This document shows positions 1-12,815 of a stretch of 64,000 nt of DNA, in pieces. Every line of letters begins with the position of its first letter. Positions within the stretch are counted from its first letter, which is position 1. The stretch covers positions 9,375,501-9,439,500 of the forward strand of contig CM043967.1 in NCBI GenBank assembly GCA_014529385.2. The letters run 5' to 3'. The notes beneath the pieces are model-generated. The model had not been told where the DNA came from. It ran no database searches and saw only the letters and a program-made list of their open reading frames with translations. The translations under genes were made by a program, and so were the position numbers. Origin of the DNA: Adiantum capillus-veneris. Taxonomy: Eukaryota; Streptophyta; Polypodiopsida; Polypodiales; Pteridaceae.

Positions 1-1
1 T

Positions 2-1180
2 GTGGACTTTAACATCATTGCTAGACGTGTTTTGCAGTTTATTTTACCGGTGGCCATTGAGGGATGTTTGTCTCTTGACGTCCGTAACACAATCTACAAA
101 CTTGCGAAGTTGGTGCAATGGATCTCACAAAAGGAGATCAATATAGACTCCATACCATTCGCCAAACTAAACGCTACGAAGGTTGTGTACACGTTTGAGA
201 AACACTTTCCTACTACCATGCTAACCATTCAGATGCATCTTCTTGTTCACATAGTTGATGAGCTGGAAATAGCTGGCACAGTACATTCCAGATGGATGTT
301 CTTTTTAGAACATTTCATGAAAACACTTAAGGGATATGTGCGTCAGATGGTACGTCCGGAGGGTAGCATGGCAGAAGGTTGGCTGGTATCAGAGTCCCTA
401 ATTTACATTGGAAAGTGGCTAAACAGATTTGATAAAGCCCGCGACGCGCTATGGTGAACCATAAATGAAGAGCGCATATCTGGGATTGTCATGCGCAATC
501 TCGGTTTAAGATGAAGATGACGGAAGATCTAGAGGCTAAAATCAATCAATTTTTCATGCTTCACAATCCAGTGATGCAAAAGTGGATTTCACAATACAAG
601 GATGCAAAGCAAGAGCGAAAAAGGGCACGGATCGAGTGGAGACGGGGAAGATGACCACCGATGCATTATCTGGCGGGTCTAGAGAGCATACCAACATTCA
701 TGAGCTTAAGATGGTTGCACAACCAATTGAAAAGCGCACAACAGTGCAGTGAAGAAGTGACTGAGGAGGAGTGGGAGTACTCTCGGGGTTGCGCGACCAA
801 GGTAAGTTTGCAATGTACGACTAGTGACTTTCTAGATGTTTGAACGGCCACTCATAATCTTTGTTAGTTGTAGTATAACTCATACACAACAGCATGGTGT
901 AAAGGTCAACATTTTAGGATGGAACAGTGGTCGATGGTAGGATGTGACCCCACACCGTACGAGCATGAGTACACAGGCAGAAGGGCTTAAACCCCTTGAT
1001 AGACATTCTGAGTTCTTACGGCAGCATTGTTAGTATTAGGGTTTACTCTTTTCTATTTGTTGTATTGTTTTGTAAATTATATGTTTATACTTACAGAAAG
1101 CTGTCTTATTGTTTTTTTTTTGCAGAATTCGATAGATACGCCGCTTGGACGCGATGGGACGTCTGATTAGACGACGTCAG
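2..1180 (+). pseudogene. CACTA (En/Spm) tnp2 transposase, 3' part, decayed
   Basis: The first 456 bases encode, in one open frame, the C-terminal domain usual in plant CACTA tnp2 transposases. The key run is LTIQMHLLVHIVDELEIAG, then a RWMFFLEHFMKTLKGYVR block and the hallmark RPEGSMAEGW. The frame starts before the window, so the catalytic part is not visible. After a stop near 456 coding-like text continues in other frames: an EDLEAKINQFFMLHNP stretch near 520-590 and SEEVTEEEWEYSRGCATK near 750-800, ending at a good donor (AAG/GTAAGT near 801). A further coding-like block lies near 895-990. At least two frame breaks follow the domain, so the copy is dead. Family assignment is strong; the 3' limit is approximate. 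Confidence 0.8.
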
Positions 1181-1422
1181 TCTAGCCATAGCTAGATAGC
1201 ATTAGTTTCCTTTTGTCATAGCATATGTATCATGAGATGACGTGTATACATCTTTTTGTAACTATTGGAAAACCATGTATATTTTCTCAATAATGACATT
1301 GGTGTTGTAACTATTACATTTGCAAAGCTTAACAATCAAGTGATTTTGCCTATGATGTGTACAATTGCTTCCAATGTTAAATTCCCTGAAAGGCAAATCT
1401 ACTTTAGGTTCAGGGAAAAGAT

Positions 1423-4285
1423 ATGTACATAGATGCTAAGGAGTTGGGTAGTACCATACCTCTTGTACATAAGCAAGCTTTCAATAAGTCAATAAAGAGC
1501 TCTATTTCCGTGTACATGATTTTTGTTAAAGATTTTCAAAATGAACCTAATGCTTTAGCAAAAGAAAATATAAACAATCAAAGGGAATTAGAGTTATCCA
1601 ATTTCCTCAAGGGGTTCCAAGATGTTTTTATTGACGACATCCCTGTGAACTACCTCCCAAACGAGGCAATGATGACCATGTAGTTGAACTTCTTCCAGGA
1701 AGTTCACCCCCTTAATAAATCTCCTTATACAGTTTCCCAAGCTTGACAAGAGGAGATTATGCGGCAAGTGCATGAGCTAGTTGAGAAAGGCATGATTAGG
1801 CCTATCTCATCTGCATTTTGTTCACCAGAGTTATAAGTGCAAAATAAAGAAGACACATATCGTATGTGTGTCAATTATAGAGCACTAAATAGGATCACTA
1901 TCAAGAATAGGTTTCCTGTTCCACGGGTAGAAGACCTATTTGATAAGCTACAAGGGTCGACCTACTTTAGTAGGATTGACCTAAAAGGGTGGATACCATC
2001 AAATAAGGATAGTGGACCAAGAAATTGTAAAGACCGCATTTTGCACTACGTTTGGTCTTTACCAGTACACTGTTATATCTTTTGGCTTGACCAATGCACC
2101 GGCCACATTTAACCGCTTGATGAAGAAGCTATTCAAGCCTCACCGAACCTTTACTGGAGTGTTCTTTGATGAAATAATCATCTACTCTAACTCATTAGAC
2201 AAACACAAGCAACACCTCTAGGTTATATTTCAAGTTTTACGAGAGAATAAACTTTATATTAATCAAAAGAAAAGTGAAATTTTCGTACAAGAGATTCAGT
2301 ATTTATGTCACATTTTCTCTCAAGATGGCATCCAAATGGATCCATCAAAGCTACAGGTACTAAAAGGATGGCCTAAAATTCCAAGGAATCTGCATGAACT
2401 AAGAAGCTTTATAGGTATGTGTGCATACTATAGACGCTTCATAGAAAATTTCTCACAAATCGCGGGACCATCATATGACCTAACAAAGAAAAATGTTAGG
2501 TATATATGGGCCCACCAAAGAGAACAATGCTTTTGAAAATCGTAAAGAGAAGCTTATCTCTCAACCTGTGCTTACACTACCAAATATCTCAATCCCATTT
2601 GAGTCCAATGCGACGCTTGTGGTGATTGCCTTGGAGCTGTTTTGCTCCAAAAAGGGCATGCCATGGCCTATGAAAGTCGAAGGCTTGACCCTGTTGAGAA
2701 AGCTCTAGGCATATATGAGAAGGAACTCTTAGCAGTTCTACATGCTCTAGATTCGTGGAAGCACTATTTACTGGGGACTCCTTTCATTCTGCGAAGGATC
2801 ACCAAAGCTTAAGTACTTCATGACGCAGACCAAGCTCTTCGACAAACAAATGAGGTGGGCAAATTTACTTTCACAATTTCATTTTCATATTGCTCACATT
2901 ACTGGCAAGCATAATCAAGTAGCCGATGCACTCTCAAGACAATCGAGAGTGAATATAGTATCCATAGAAACTCACAATGATCTATCTTCTATGATAGATG
3001 AGTATGCTACCGATCTTGATTTTAGAGATATGATTTCAGCCCTTAAACTAGGGAAGAAGGAAGAACCATTTATCCTATAAGATGGTTATCTTCTTGATGG
3101 CAATAGACTATGCGTTACTAACCCACTACGTGAGAAAGTAAGGTATGAATCTCTTGCTCCTCCTTATGCGGGGCATAGAGGGATTCGGTCTACCCTAAAA
3201 GGGATAGAAACATATTCTATTGGAGTGCCATGAAAGCAAACATACAAGAGTATGTTTCAAAATGTGTGGTATGCCAAAAGATGAAGTTTGATACAGGAAT
3301 ATGGACGATAGTAGATAGGTTTAGCAACAAACAATCACATTCCATACCTGTAAAAAAGACTATTAAAGCCCATCAAATGGAAACCCTCTTTATATCACAA
3401 ATCTTCAAATACCATGGTTTGCCAATGCCTATAGTGTTCGGATAGAATGACCAGTAACTTCTGGAAGGTCTCTTTGAGAATTTAGGTACAAGGCTAAACT
3501 TATCTTTGGCCTATCATCCCCAAACGGATGGCCAAAGTAAAATAGCTAACCTAACAATTTTTGATGTACTAAAAGCTTATGCCACAGAAGTAGATCAAAA
3601 GTCCCAATGGGAGAAGTACTTACCCTTAGTAGAGCAAGCTTACAATAACATTGTACATACTTCCACGGGAAAAGCACCTTTTGAGGTGATAGAGGGGAAG
3701 ATAAAAAAGTCCCCTGCTACTCAAGGTACATGGGAAGATCTTCGCTGCGGATGAATATAGCCGAGACCTGCAAGAATCTTTCCAAAAGATTAAGGATGCT
3801 ATATCCATCTCTCAGCAAAGGCCAAAGGCTGCTGCTGATAAGCACAGAAGAGCCCTAGCCTTTAAACAAAATGATTGGGTCTTGCTCAAGTTTCCCAAGG
3901 CTCGATTAAGGCACACAATGGGCAAGAATCCTCCAGGACACCAAAGTACTATACTAAGCTAGCAAAAAGGTATTATGGTTCCTTTCAGATTCTTAGGCCA
4001 ATCAATGAGATGACCTATTAACTCAAATTGCCCAACCATTGGCTCATGCACAATGATTTCCATGTGAGCCTATTAAAGCCTTACAAAGGAGAGCCACCTC
4101 AAGAAGACCCACTGGAGATCGAGGACCAAGAAGAGGTTTGTTGCAGCCCGAGTCCATTCTCCGACATGAAGACAAGGTATTACGAAAGCGGTAATAAGAA
4201 TATCCGACAATATCTTATCAAGTTTAAAAATTATCCTTTTGAAGATGCTAGATGGATTGCAAGGGGAACGGGAAACTCATCATGA
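1423..4285 (+). pseudogene. Ty3/gypsy chromovirus pol relic (RT, RNase H, integrase, chromodomain)
   Basis: Order of pieces: protease-RT linker (1423-1683), RT (1760-2290), RNase H (2500-2820), integrase zinc finger (3150-3290), integrase core (3300-3720) and a C-terminal chromodomain-like end (4028-4260, RQYLIKFKNYPFEDARW). The order RT-RH-IN plus chromodomain defines a chromovirus. Frames are broken at least eight times. The RT metal-binding motif reads FFDEIIIYS where families have FFDD. A deletion between the zinc finger and DRFS has removed the first integrase aspartate region. The integrase glutamate is lysine (GQSKIAN instead of GQSEIAN). No LTR was recognised on either side. The copy cannot make working enzymes. 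Confidence 0.88.
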
Positions 4286-5000
4286 AGTATGCTGATGACT
4301 CTGTTTTTTTAAATCACTTGGTACTTCACTCCATTTGTTTAGTATGTAGTGTCTAAACAGCTGAGAGCAAAGACCACGCATGCGCGAGATCACCTTCTTG
4401 CCGTCATCATCCATGATGATGCCGCCGCTGAAGTCGATGGAGTAAGACAAGCCCTCTGGCCGGTGACGCGTGAACCTGGGTGTCCCGGCAGGGGTCTCTA
4501 GCGGCGTGTCGATGGGGCTACGGACGTCAGGTGTCTCCACCGGCGTCTGGCCCCGAAGCGAGGAGTGTCGAGTGGGGTGGCTCCTGGCGGAGTAGGTAGA
4601 GGTGTGTAGCTTCTAGGAACAGTCAGCCGTGCAAAAACTGGTGTAGATGGCGATGTTGTGGCTGGTGTGGGGGCGGGCAAAGAAGGGGAGGGTAAAGAGC
4701 CTCTTCGAAACGAGGCGGTGTGAGGCATCGGTGGCGGAATCCCACAACAACCGCCACCGCCACCACTAGAGCGCCGGTGTCTAGACGAGTGTGAAGCTCG
4801 TCTTGTCGACGCCGAAGCTTCGGAGCCACGCCGAATGCTCCGAAGAGAGGGAGATGGATGGAGTAGGAACGCGCGATGATGCGCCAGAGCGATGACGCTC
4901 CACGTACCACTGTCTCTGCTGCGGTGACAAAGAAGAAAGAAACTCCTCATCATCCATACCTGCATTAAACACACGAATATTTAAACTTAATATTGAATGA
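4286..5000 (-). pseudogene. Decayed Pro/Ser/Thr-rich reading frame, unidentified
   Basis: On the minus strand a start near 4960 opens MDDEEFLSSLSPQQRQWYVE, then frames shift into Ser/Arg/Pro-rich text with a repeated TPLDTP/TPxGTPRF theme (4500-4650). It ends with a DFSGGIIMDDDGKKVISRM stretch (4380-4440). The composition and GC content differ from the flanking gypsy relic. I do not recognise a family. It may be the accessory or 3' part of another transposon that also left the fragment at 5319-5555. Confidence 0.25.
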
Positions 5001-5318
5001 ATAGAGTAGACAATGACGCAAAGACCATTAAATACAATGACGTAATGGCGCATATAAATACAATGACGCAATGAATTGAGTGATAGAAGAGGCAAGTCGA
5101 AAACTCAGAATTTTCAATCAAAAGATGTGAGCGCGAGTAGAAAAGAGCGTTATACACCATGGAAGGTACTTAGAGAGCCAGAGCTTTTACAACACGGAGC
5201 AAAATTGTTCAAATACAATATTTGTGGCTTTAAGAGATCTCTCTCTCATCCTCGCATAACTCAGCATAACTTCCCTATATCTATATAGAGCTCTCCGTTT
5301 AAACACATATCCTCTGTT

Positions 5319-5555
5319 TCATTTTGTAGCTCCTCTGCATGCACCCCATATAGAGTAGTAGCATCTTGATGCTCGTCTGGCACCACCGCAGTGGCTTCTG
5401 ATTGAGCATCTTCTCTGATCTCCTCCATTGATGACGTTGTGGATTAGCACATGGTAGCCTTCATACGTCCTGGCACTTCGAGGGGCTACCTCTATGACGT
5501 ACCACCAGTTTGATGTAGACTTTGTAGGATGAAATATTACCTGCCAGAGCCACAT
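5319..5555 (-). pseudogene. Possible CACTA DUF4216-like fragment
   Basis: The minus strand reads QVIFHPTKSTSNWWYVIEVA followed by PRSARTYEG. The tryptophan pair and the IEVAPR sequence resemble the DUF4216 region that follows the C-terminal domain in plant tnp2 proteins. The similarity is judged by eye and is weak. The frame is open for 78 codons only and no splice partner was identified. Confidence 0.25.
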
Positions 5556-7007
5556 AACTTACATGAGAGCTTTCAAGCACATAAATTGTAAAAGGGGGAT
5601 GTTAACTATTTACATACTTACTTGTTCACAATGCTCGGGTTGTACGAAAGTGTCTCTTAGCCAAGCTTCATGGCATCATCTCCTCTACCATGCTAATATA
5701 GAGATCTATATTAGATGACTTATGTGAGGAGAATACTTTCCTCTCACTCTAACTCATAACTCTTCTTCCTCTCTTTCTAATCTCCTCATTCTCTGCTAGG
5801 ACTGAGGCTTAGGGACACTAGGTGTTGTGTTTTTCAGTTGGTGTATAAGCTTTCATCTTCAATTACACCAACTAGTTTTATCAAGGAACACAAAGATTCT
5901 ATTGTACATAAAATCTCCTTGATGGGAGATACATAATACAAGGCCTTTATGGAGGGGGGGGACCATCCATGTAAATCCAGTATTCAATGTTTTTTTTTTT
6001 TCTCTCTCTTGTTAAGTATTGTCAATGCCAAATTCGCTAGGTGTAAATTGCTATGTTGCTTTCTCAATTAAGTGCTCTCTCTATGCTTAATGAAATGCTC
6101 ACTATGTTATCAATTTCCACTACACACAAGTTACTAGTGCATTAAATGTTACAATGACACTTCCCCTTGTAAGCTTCTCATTTTTGCATCTTGATCAAAG
6201 TTAATTTGAATAAATTTTGACTCTATTGTTTTTTGTTTTGTAAGAGTACTCTAGGTTTACCATATTTTGAGATTCTTGGTAGATTTTTAATTTTAAATGT
6301 AAATTTACTTTTGGTTTGGAAATATTGCATATAAGGAATAAACCTTGGTGAAGCTCCCACCATGCAATTGTGGGATCAAAATTAAACGTCATCATATTTT
6401 TGAAATAAAGTTATTGCATAACCACAAATCAAGGTCCATTTTTATCATCTCTCCTTGAGCCCTTTGATTTCTATAGTGTGGGAGTCCAAGGGGGAAAGGG
6501 GGATGACCATATGTTATGGACCCCCCCTCCCCCCTCGGTAGGGGTGCCCCCGAAGCCAAGTATTTGAAATTTTTTTGCATGTAATTTTTACGTAGAAAAT
6601 ATGCCAAAAAATCAGTGTGAAACTGTCAATTCTACTTTTCAAGAAGTTGAGATGGATGTATTCTTTGATGTGGACCTTGTCATTGAAAGCCAAGGTGGAG
6701 AAAGTGCCAACAGTCAAGGTACTACTACTTATAAATCTCAATCATCCCATCCACAATGACGGCATGCGAATGTTGAAGAGAAGGAGAGATGATGAAAAGT
6801 CTTGCCTTCATGCTACTTTACAATGGTGCCAAAACTTTTGTTCTTTGTATAGCTTTCACAAAATTGCTTAACCTATAATCTATATATGGATGGTTTGACA
6901 CGAGTGTTACAGAGCTTTTTATGTAAATAAATAAATAAATAAATATATATATTTTATACAAATTTGCCTGAAAAGCCAAAGTTCTTTATTAAATTGTTTA
7001 AATAGTT
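5556..7007. other. Intergenic, no gene seen
   Basis: AT-rich sequence with short T and CT runs near 5990-6010 and a TAAA/TA microsatellite at 6924-6952. Short open frames here have no recognisable protein content. Nothing else could be supported. Confidence 0.6.
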
Positions 7008-8330
7008 TTGACAGACTGCTCAATGAGCAAATTTTGTTTGAAGAAATCACATGCCCCCTACCCGACCTGCCCACCGAACAACTACTTACAAACTTGGGGA
7101 TGGATTATGATAAAATACATGTATGTCCTAATTATTTGTGGATCAAATAGGTATAGAGAGAACACACAAAGGAAATTTGTCCCTCCAAAGAGTCTACGAC
7201 ACTTTTCAATCATTCCAAGGATAAAGAGTATATTCAAGTGCATGTCTATAGCACCTTTGATGACATGGCATTTAAACACTAGATCTACATATGATGTGAT
7301 GCGGGTACCTGCTGATTTTGTTGCGTGGAAGCACATAGAGGAACGATGGTCTGCATTTAGAGAAGACCCTCTTTCTGTCCGTCTTAGTTTGGCAATGGAC
7401 AGAGTAAACCCATTTGGAATTTGGAGTTCCTCATAGAACACATGGCTTATTTGCTTGGTGAACTATAATCTTTCACCATGGTTGGCTATCAAGAAGGGCT
7501 ATTTACTATTTTCACTAATTGTTCATGGGAAGTACAAGGTAAAAGACATGGATGTTTATCTGGAACCACTTATACAGGAGCTTCAAATCTTGTGGACAGG
7601 GATTGATATGGTTGACATGTCCCAACCAGTTGGTCGACAACATGCCCATGTGCAAGGCATTCTCATATGGACCATGCATGATTGGTTAGGCTTTGGTGAG
7701 TGTTCATGCAAGTACTTTGAAACCCATATCTATCTGCATTCTATACTTAACCCCAATGGAAATAATACTATACCAAAAGCTCCATGGATTTTGAGAAAGA
7801 CAGAAAAGCAACAAGTAAAGAAAGTCATATCTACATTCAAAACTCCAACTGGGAGCATGCGATGCTTGAAAACAACATTTACTAAAGATGAAAAACTAAG
7901 TGGTCTTAAGTCTCATGATTGTCACAAATTTTCACAGTTGTTTATCTTAACAATTGCCATCAGACATTGCTTGACAGATGACATAAGAAACACAATTTAC
8001 AAAATTAGTGAGTTAGTGCGTTGGATCTCATCAAAAGAGATCAGGGAAGACAACATAGATGCAACTTGCTTAAATGCTATAGAGGCAGTGTGTATGGTGA
8101 AGAAGTATTTTTCAACAAACATTCTTACTATCCAAATGCATTTACATTGTCGATCTAAAGCACAAGACATATACAAAAATAATGAGACACAACCGACATG
8201 GTTGGACACAGAGGAGTGGAAAGGGATTGCACGAGATACAAGAGCATCCAGACAGGTTTTAGCAGTAGTGAGATGTAACAAGAGCACACATGGAGTTTGT
8301 AGGATCTTCTCATCTTGGGAGTGAGGGCTA
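7008..8330 (+). pseudogene. CACTA tnp2 transposase, internally deleted copy
   Basis: The 5' portion matches the tnp2 core: a PPKSLRHFSIIPRIKSIF block, VPADFVAWKHIEERW, then AMDRVNPFGI and VNYNLSPWLAIKKGY, and DMDVYLEPLIQELQILW. It continues to LIWTMHDWLGFGECS. About 40 codons later the sequence is already in the domain before the C-terminal motif (KLSGLKSHDCHKFSQLFIL, then DDIRNTIYKISELVRWIS). The CPxC zinc region and a large catalytic stretch have therefore been deleted. The N-terminal associated domain is missing, and the RPEG motif seen at 360 is absent. A frame shift separates the pieces near 7435. It is related to, but clearly diverged from, the relic at 1-1180. Confidence 0.85.
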
Positions 8331-8635
8331 TGAGACTCTTTGACATGAGTTTGTAAATGTTATACACTATGTAAATAGAATATACAAATATGGTTTTCTA
8401 ATATTTATCATATGGTTAAGTTTTTATCTTATAAGGGCTTGCTGCCAAGAAGCATCCTTCGATGAGTAGAGAGGAGAAATATGGATTCAAGCATGGACTA
8501 TCAGTTCTTCTTCTGCAGCTTCACGATGAGGAAGAGGCCATCAACTGGGAGGCCGTACCTTGATCAATATGGTCGATGTATATATTTTTATTTGTACATG
8601 TTGATGTATAACTAGTTATGTTTTGGTGCTTTTAG

Positions 8636-8985
8636 ACGGTAACCATGATTATAGATATATTCATGTATGTTCAATTTTGGCTATGGTTTGAGAATTTGGT
8701 TATAGTTAAGATTTGGTAATCTGCTCAAGGTTATGATTATGGTTATGGCTAGAGAATTTGGTTATGGTTATGGTTTTGTAAATTGTGTAAGGTTATGGTA
8801 ATGGTTTTGTAATCTACTTAAGGTTATGGTTATGGTTTTGAAAATTTGGTTAAGGTTATGGTTTCGAAAACTGCTTATAGTTATGGTTATGGTTATGGTT
8901 TGAGAATGTGGTTATGCTTATGGTTTTGTAATCCGCTTAAGGTTATGGTTATGGTTTGAGAATTTGGTCATGGTTACGTGTTGGT
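8636..8985. repeat. Degenerate 31-bp GGTTAT-rich satellite
   Basis: About ten imperfect units built on GGTTATGGTTATGGTTTTG followed by a TAATCTGCTTAA-like spacer of about 12 bases. Some units lack one hexamer or have GAGAATTTGG in place of the spacer. The hexamer GGTTAT is close to, but not the same as, plant telomere repeat (GGGTTTA). Confidence 0.8.
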
Positions 8986-10027
8986 GGCAATCGTATAAGT
9001 ACCATCTAATCAACCCAAGACCAACAAAATTATCAATCCTAGGATCTGCAACCCGACTAGGACATAGAAGCATGAGGATCATTGGATGTAGTGAATGAGA
9101 AGATTGAGAATGCTCTTCCAATGCAATAGAGGTTAGCCATGAACCACTAACTCTAATCGCACCATAATCGTCAATCAAGCATCACCTACACACATTAAGC
9201 CCACCAAAGTCCGACTTGCCATAGACTAGAATCTCAAAACACACTCTTGACAAGCATACACTAACTGCATTGGAGTTGGCCTCTCCAATCACCACATGCC
9301 AATAAAGGTACTTAATCAAAAGCTACACACACAAGGTGAATGGTGCTTGAGTTTCATTAAACCCATCCACACACAAGCAAACAATAGGGCACATACACTA
9401 ATCACAAGATTAAGAACCAATTTAATCAACTTAATTAGAGATGTTAAATATCACAAATCGAGTGCTCATAGAAGGATACGAGTGGTCAATAAGCAAGAAG
9501 TCATCACACACACTCAAATCTAGAATAATGAGAATGTGAAACTACTTCATGACATAATGGAATATAGAAGAATTAAAACTAATGAAGAAAGTAGAGATTA
9601 GTTTAATCAATAGTTGCTTTTCTAATTACAAAGGACTAGCACTAGCCTTCTAAGCATGGGCATTAAGCTCAAAGCTAGGCCATCCATGAAGTGAACACTC
9701 AAGAGAGAGCTCTCAAGAATGGATACTCAAGAATGAAGCTTCTTTGCATAAAAGTATCACTAATGATATTACTATAGCCTCTCCACTCAAGCTATATAAA
9801 CTCCCTTGTATAATCCATTTCCATGAGTCGAGTCATGTATTACTGTTATTCTCAAGTGTATTAGTGTTATTGATCATGATTGCATCTAGCCCTAATCCAT
9901 CCTAGCCTAACCCTAACAGATGGGCACTTGCAAGTGCAAGATGTTTCTACTCATTTCTGTATAGAAACAAAACCTGTACTAAAGCCTTGACATGGATTGT
10001 GGTAATTGCATCATGGCAATGCGATGT
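8986..10027. other. Intergenic, no gene seen
   Basis: Unique-looking AT-rich sequence. The short frames near 9296-9523 (plus) and 8918-9178 (minus) show no family features and are probably chance. Confidence 0.5.
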
Positions 10028-10137
10028 ATGCGCATGAAGACTTGATAATGGATGAGAAATCCTCCAGGTTGGCATGCTTAGAGAGAGATCATGCACATGA
10101 AGACATGATAATGGATGAAAAATCCTTCGAGGTAGCA
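10028..10137. repeat. 63-bp tandem duplication
   Basis: Copies at 10028-10090 and 10091-10137 (second incomplete) share ATGCRCATGAAGACWTGATA and the following AATGGATGARAAATCC. It abuts the microsatellite at 10140. Confidence 0.75.
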
Positions 10138-10139
10138 AG

Positions 10140-10193
<54 letters not shown>
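10140..10193. repeat. (GT)n(GA)n compound microsatellite
   Basis: About ten GT dinucleotides run directly into about sixteen GA dinucleotides. Confidence 0.95.
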
Positions 10194-11437
10194 AAATCGA
10201 GGCAAGGTTTCCACAAATCTTTCTTGGTACGAGGCTCCAACACATCCACAAAATCTAGCGACAATTACATATGTTGGCAATCCTTAAACCTCAACTCCAC
10301 CTCCTCCCTAAGGCACTATCACCTAATAGTCATACTATGCTACCACTATGTCACAAGGGAGGAGGCTATTGCCATCTTTAATGCTCTGGTGAACACTTCC
10401 TCTCAACACAAGAATTGACTTTGTATATAGCGCCTCTCACATTGGACTTTGTACATGCAGTGGTTGATTTAGTAGATTTGTGTGCTGCAAAGTCAAGGCA
10501 GCCATCATGCTCATGGAAAAGTTGGGATAAAAGGGTGGTGTAGGAACCATTAGGTTGAAGGGTGCCTATCATGTAAATAGAAAAGGGTGAATGGTCAATT
10601 AAATTACTTCATCTGTTTTCGCAACTATGATTGCACTGGCAAAGAAAAAAGATAGAATTGCCAAAATATGACCTTAAAGCCACATCTTAACCTTGGTGAT
10701 GATTTGGACTACTAAAATGCCATGCCTTTTAATAGCTTACATGTACTCCTAAGGTTGAAGGCTGCACCTTTTACATGTACTCTTGAGGTTGAAGTTTGCA
10801 CTTATTTTTGTGAATTAAAAGGCAAGATAGTTTTTAAACATGTTTACTTGAGGCGGCAACAAGTTGGGTTGATGTAGTGGAGTAGTTGCAATGAGTTGCA
10901 AATGAGGTGGCAAACAATCACCCATTGGGCAAGATCTTTTTTTGGCTGCTTTGCGGGACAGCACACCGACTATCGGCCGGTCTGTAACGCTAGTTGCTTC
11001 AACAACTTTTGCCATTCAAGCCAAAGTTTTAGAACGCAGAGAAAAGCTCTTATGTTCCGGATTTCTACCTTGTTTTGTTTTAGTTTGTGTTCCTTTATTG
11101 TGGGAAAAAGCCCTGTAAAACGAAATTTAACATTGAGAGAGAGAGAGAGAGAGAAACAAACCGGGGTCCAGTGTATTTTAACCCATTGAGATTATAAATA
11201 CCCCGGCTAGGTTTTGAGCTTGCGTTTAAGAAAACCGGGAAATTTGCAAAAGTTTAAGTGTAGCTACCGGCAAAAGCTTCAAATTTTGACCTGAAATCCC
11301 CGGATTTGCCCTTATTTTCACCGGTTAGCGAAAATGTATTTTTCTGCTCAGCCAGCCCCCCTCAGCCCTTATTTTCACCGGCTAGCGAAAATGTATTTTT
11401 CTGCCTCAGCAGCCTCAGCCTCAGCCTCAGCCTCAGC

Positions 11438-11475
<38 letters not shown>

Positions 11476-12462
11476 CTTCCGAGTTCCTGCCACCTGGCTG
11501 CTGCGCAATGCAGAGAATCAAAGATTTGGAGGTGGCAGACGCTGCAGTAAGTACAGTCGTGTAGGGGCAGTAACGAGTGCCTTTTATATTCCCGCATATT
11601 GAAAATCGAATGATGATCCGGAAGAGAGAGGGAATTATATAGAAAGTAGAATCTATTACAATTTACAAATGACAGCTGAGGCTCTGGGCTCCAGGGTTGG
11701 GCGAAAATCAAAATGCCTGTTGAGGGCAAAGGGAAAAGGAGAAATTCCGCCTCAAAATAGAGAAAAGTAGTGTAAAAACTTAAAAAAATAGCCTAATTTT
11801 CTAACATTTTCTCTTGGCAAATTCAAGGAAAGGAATTTTGTATGTTTGGAAAAATGATTTTTCCCGAGCACAGTCCGACTCTGAGAGGCTGAGCTTGCTA
11901 AGACGAGAATCTGAAAATGTGCACAGAGAAAATAATAATCTTTAAAAAGCCTCTGTCGTCTCTTTATCTAAAAAGTACGATAATCTTAAATGGATGGACC
12001 AATTTTTTGTTCCCTCATTGTCCGAAGCAACAAGTGACCAAATCAATATATTATTAAAAAGAAACTCAATCAGGAAGGTGAAGGGTTGGAGACTGCAAGC
12101 CATCCGGCCCTCCGTTTCAATGGTCCAGATTGAGCAGTTTGAGGCCCTGGCTACTGGCTAGGGCCACGCATCAATCCAACAACGCCGATAAGACGGGTTA
12201 AGCCAACGGTCCAGATGCTGACTAGCTTGGCTGAGCTGAATCAACACGCAGGATGATATTACCACGAATAATAATACGCTCCTTTCCTGTTACCACTGCG
12301 CCATTTAGGCTGGAAATTAGGGGAAAAAAAAGCCTCGATGAAATATTAAAGAAAAACGATGAAGGACATCATTCCAGACCGTCCAGCTTTCCTCCAGGAC
12401 CTCCATCCATCCTTTTTTCTTGTGCCTTGAATTTTTAATACGCAAGGCTTTCTTTTTGCACA

Positions 12463-12499
<37 letters not shown>

Positions 12500-12815
12500 A
12501 TGTTTGCATTCATCATGTGTTTTAATTGGCCTGAATCCTAATAGTAGTAGCACAAATAGACGCCAACTTGTTTTCGCACAGACAAATTTTTTGCAAGGAT
12601 TGTTATCCTACTTTCCTCACTGGTTTGGGGGTAAGAGGGTTCTGGTGTACTACTATATTTTCTCTATTGCTTCATTTCCTTGTAACTACCCTCTCCCCGA
12701 AAGGCAAATCAGTCCATGGAGTGAGTGCCTCTGATCTTGTCACGATAATGCACAGAATTAGAAGCTCTTCTTCATTTGCTTGCAATTCCTCCTCCGCTTA
12801 CTGAAGCTACGAACT
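10194..12815. other. Intergenic and 5' flank of the MYB gene
   Basis: No coding gene is seen. It holds GA runs at 11131-11153 and 11438-11472, a tandem duplication of a 57-bp unit at 11311-11367 and 11368-11410 (shared core ACCGGYTAGCGAAAATG), and a CT run at 12468-12495. The part from about 12000 is the likely promoter and 5' UTR side of the MYB gene. No convincing TATA box could be fixed. Confidence 0.5.
12468..12495. repeat. (CT)n tract upstream of the MYB start
   Basis: About fourteen CT dinucleotides lying some 320 bases before the MYB start codon. It may lie in the 5' UTR, where CT runs are common in plants. Confidence 0.85.

Noticed and set aside
7082-7441. Minus-strand frame opposite the tnp2 relic
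   Set aside because: Shadow of the plus-strand tnp2 coding sequence.
8636-8985. CRISPR-like or true telomeric array
   Set aside because: Units are contiguous and degenerate with no unique spacers, and the hexamer is not the plant telomere repeat.
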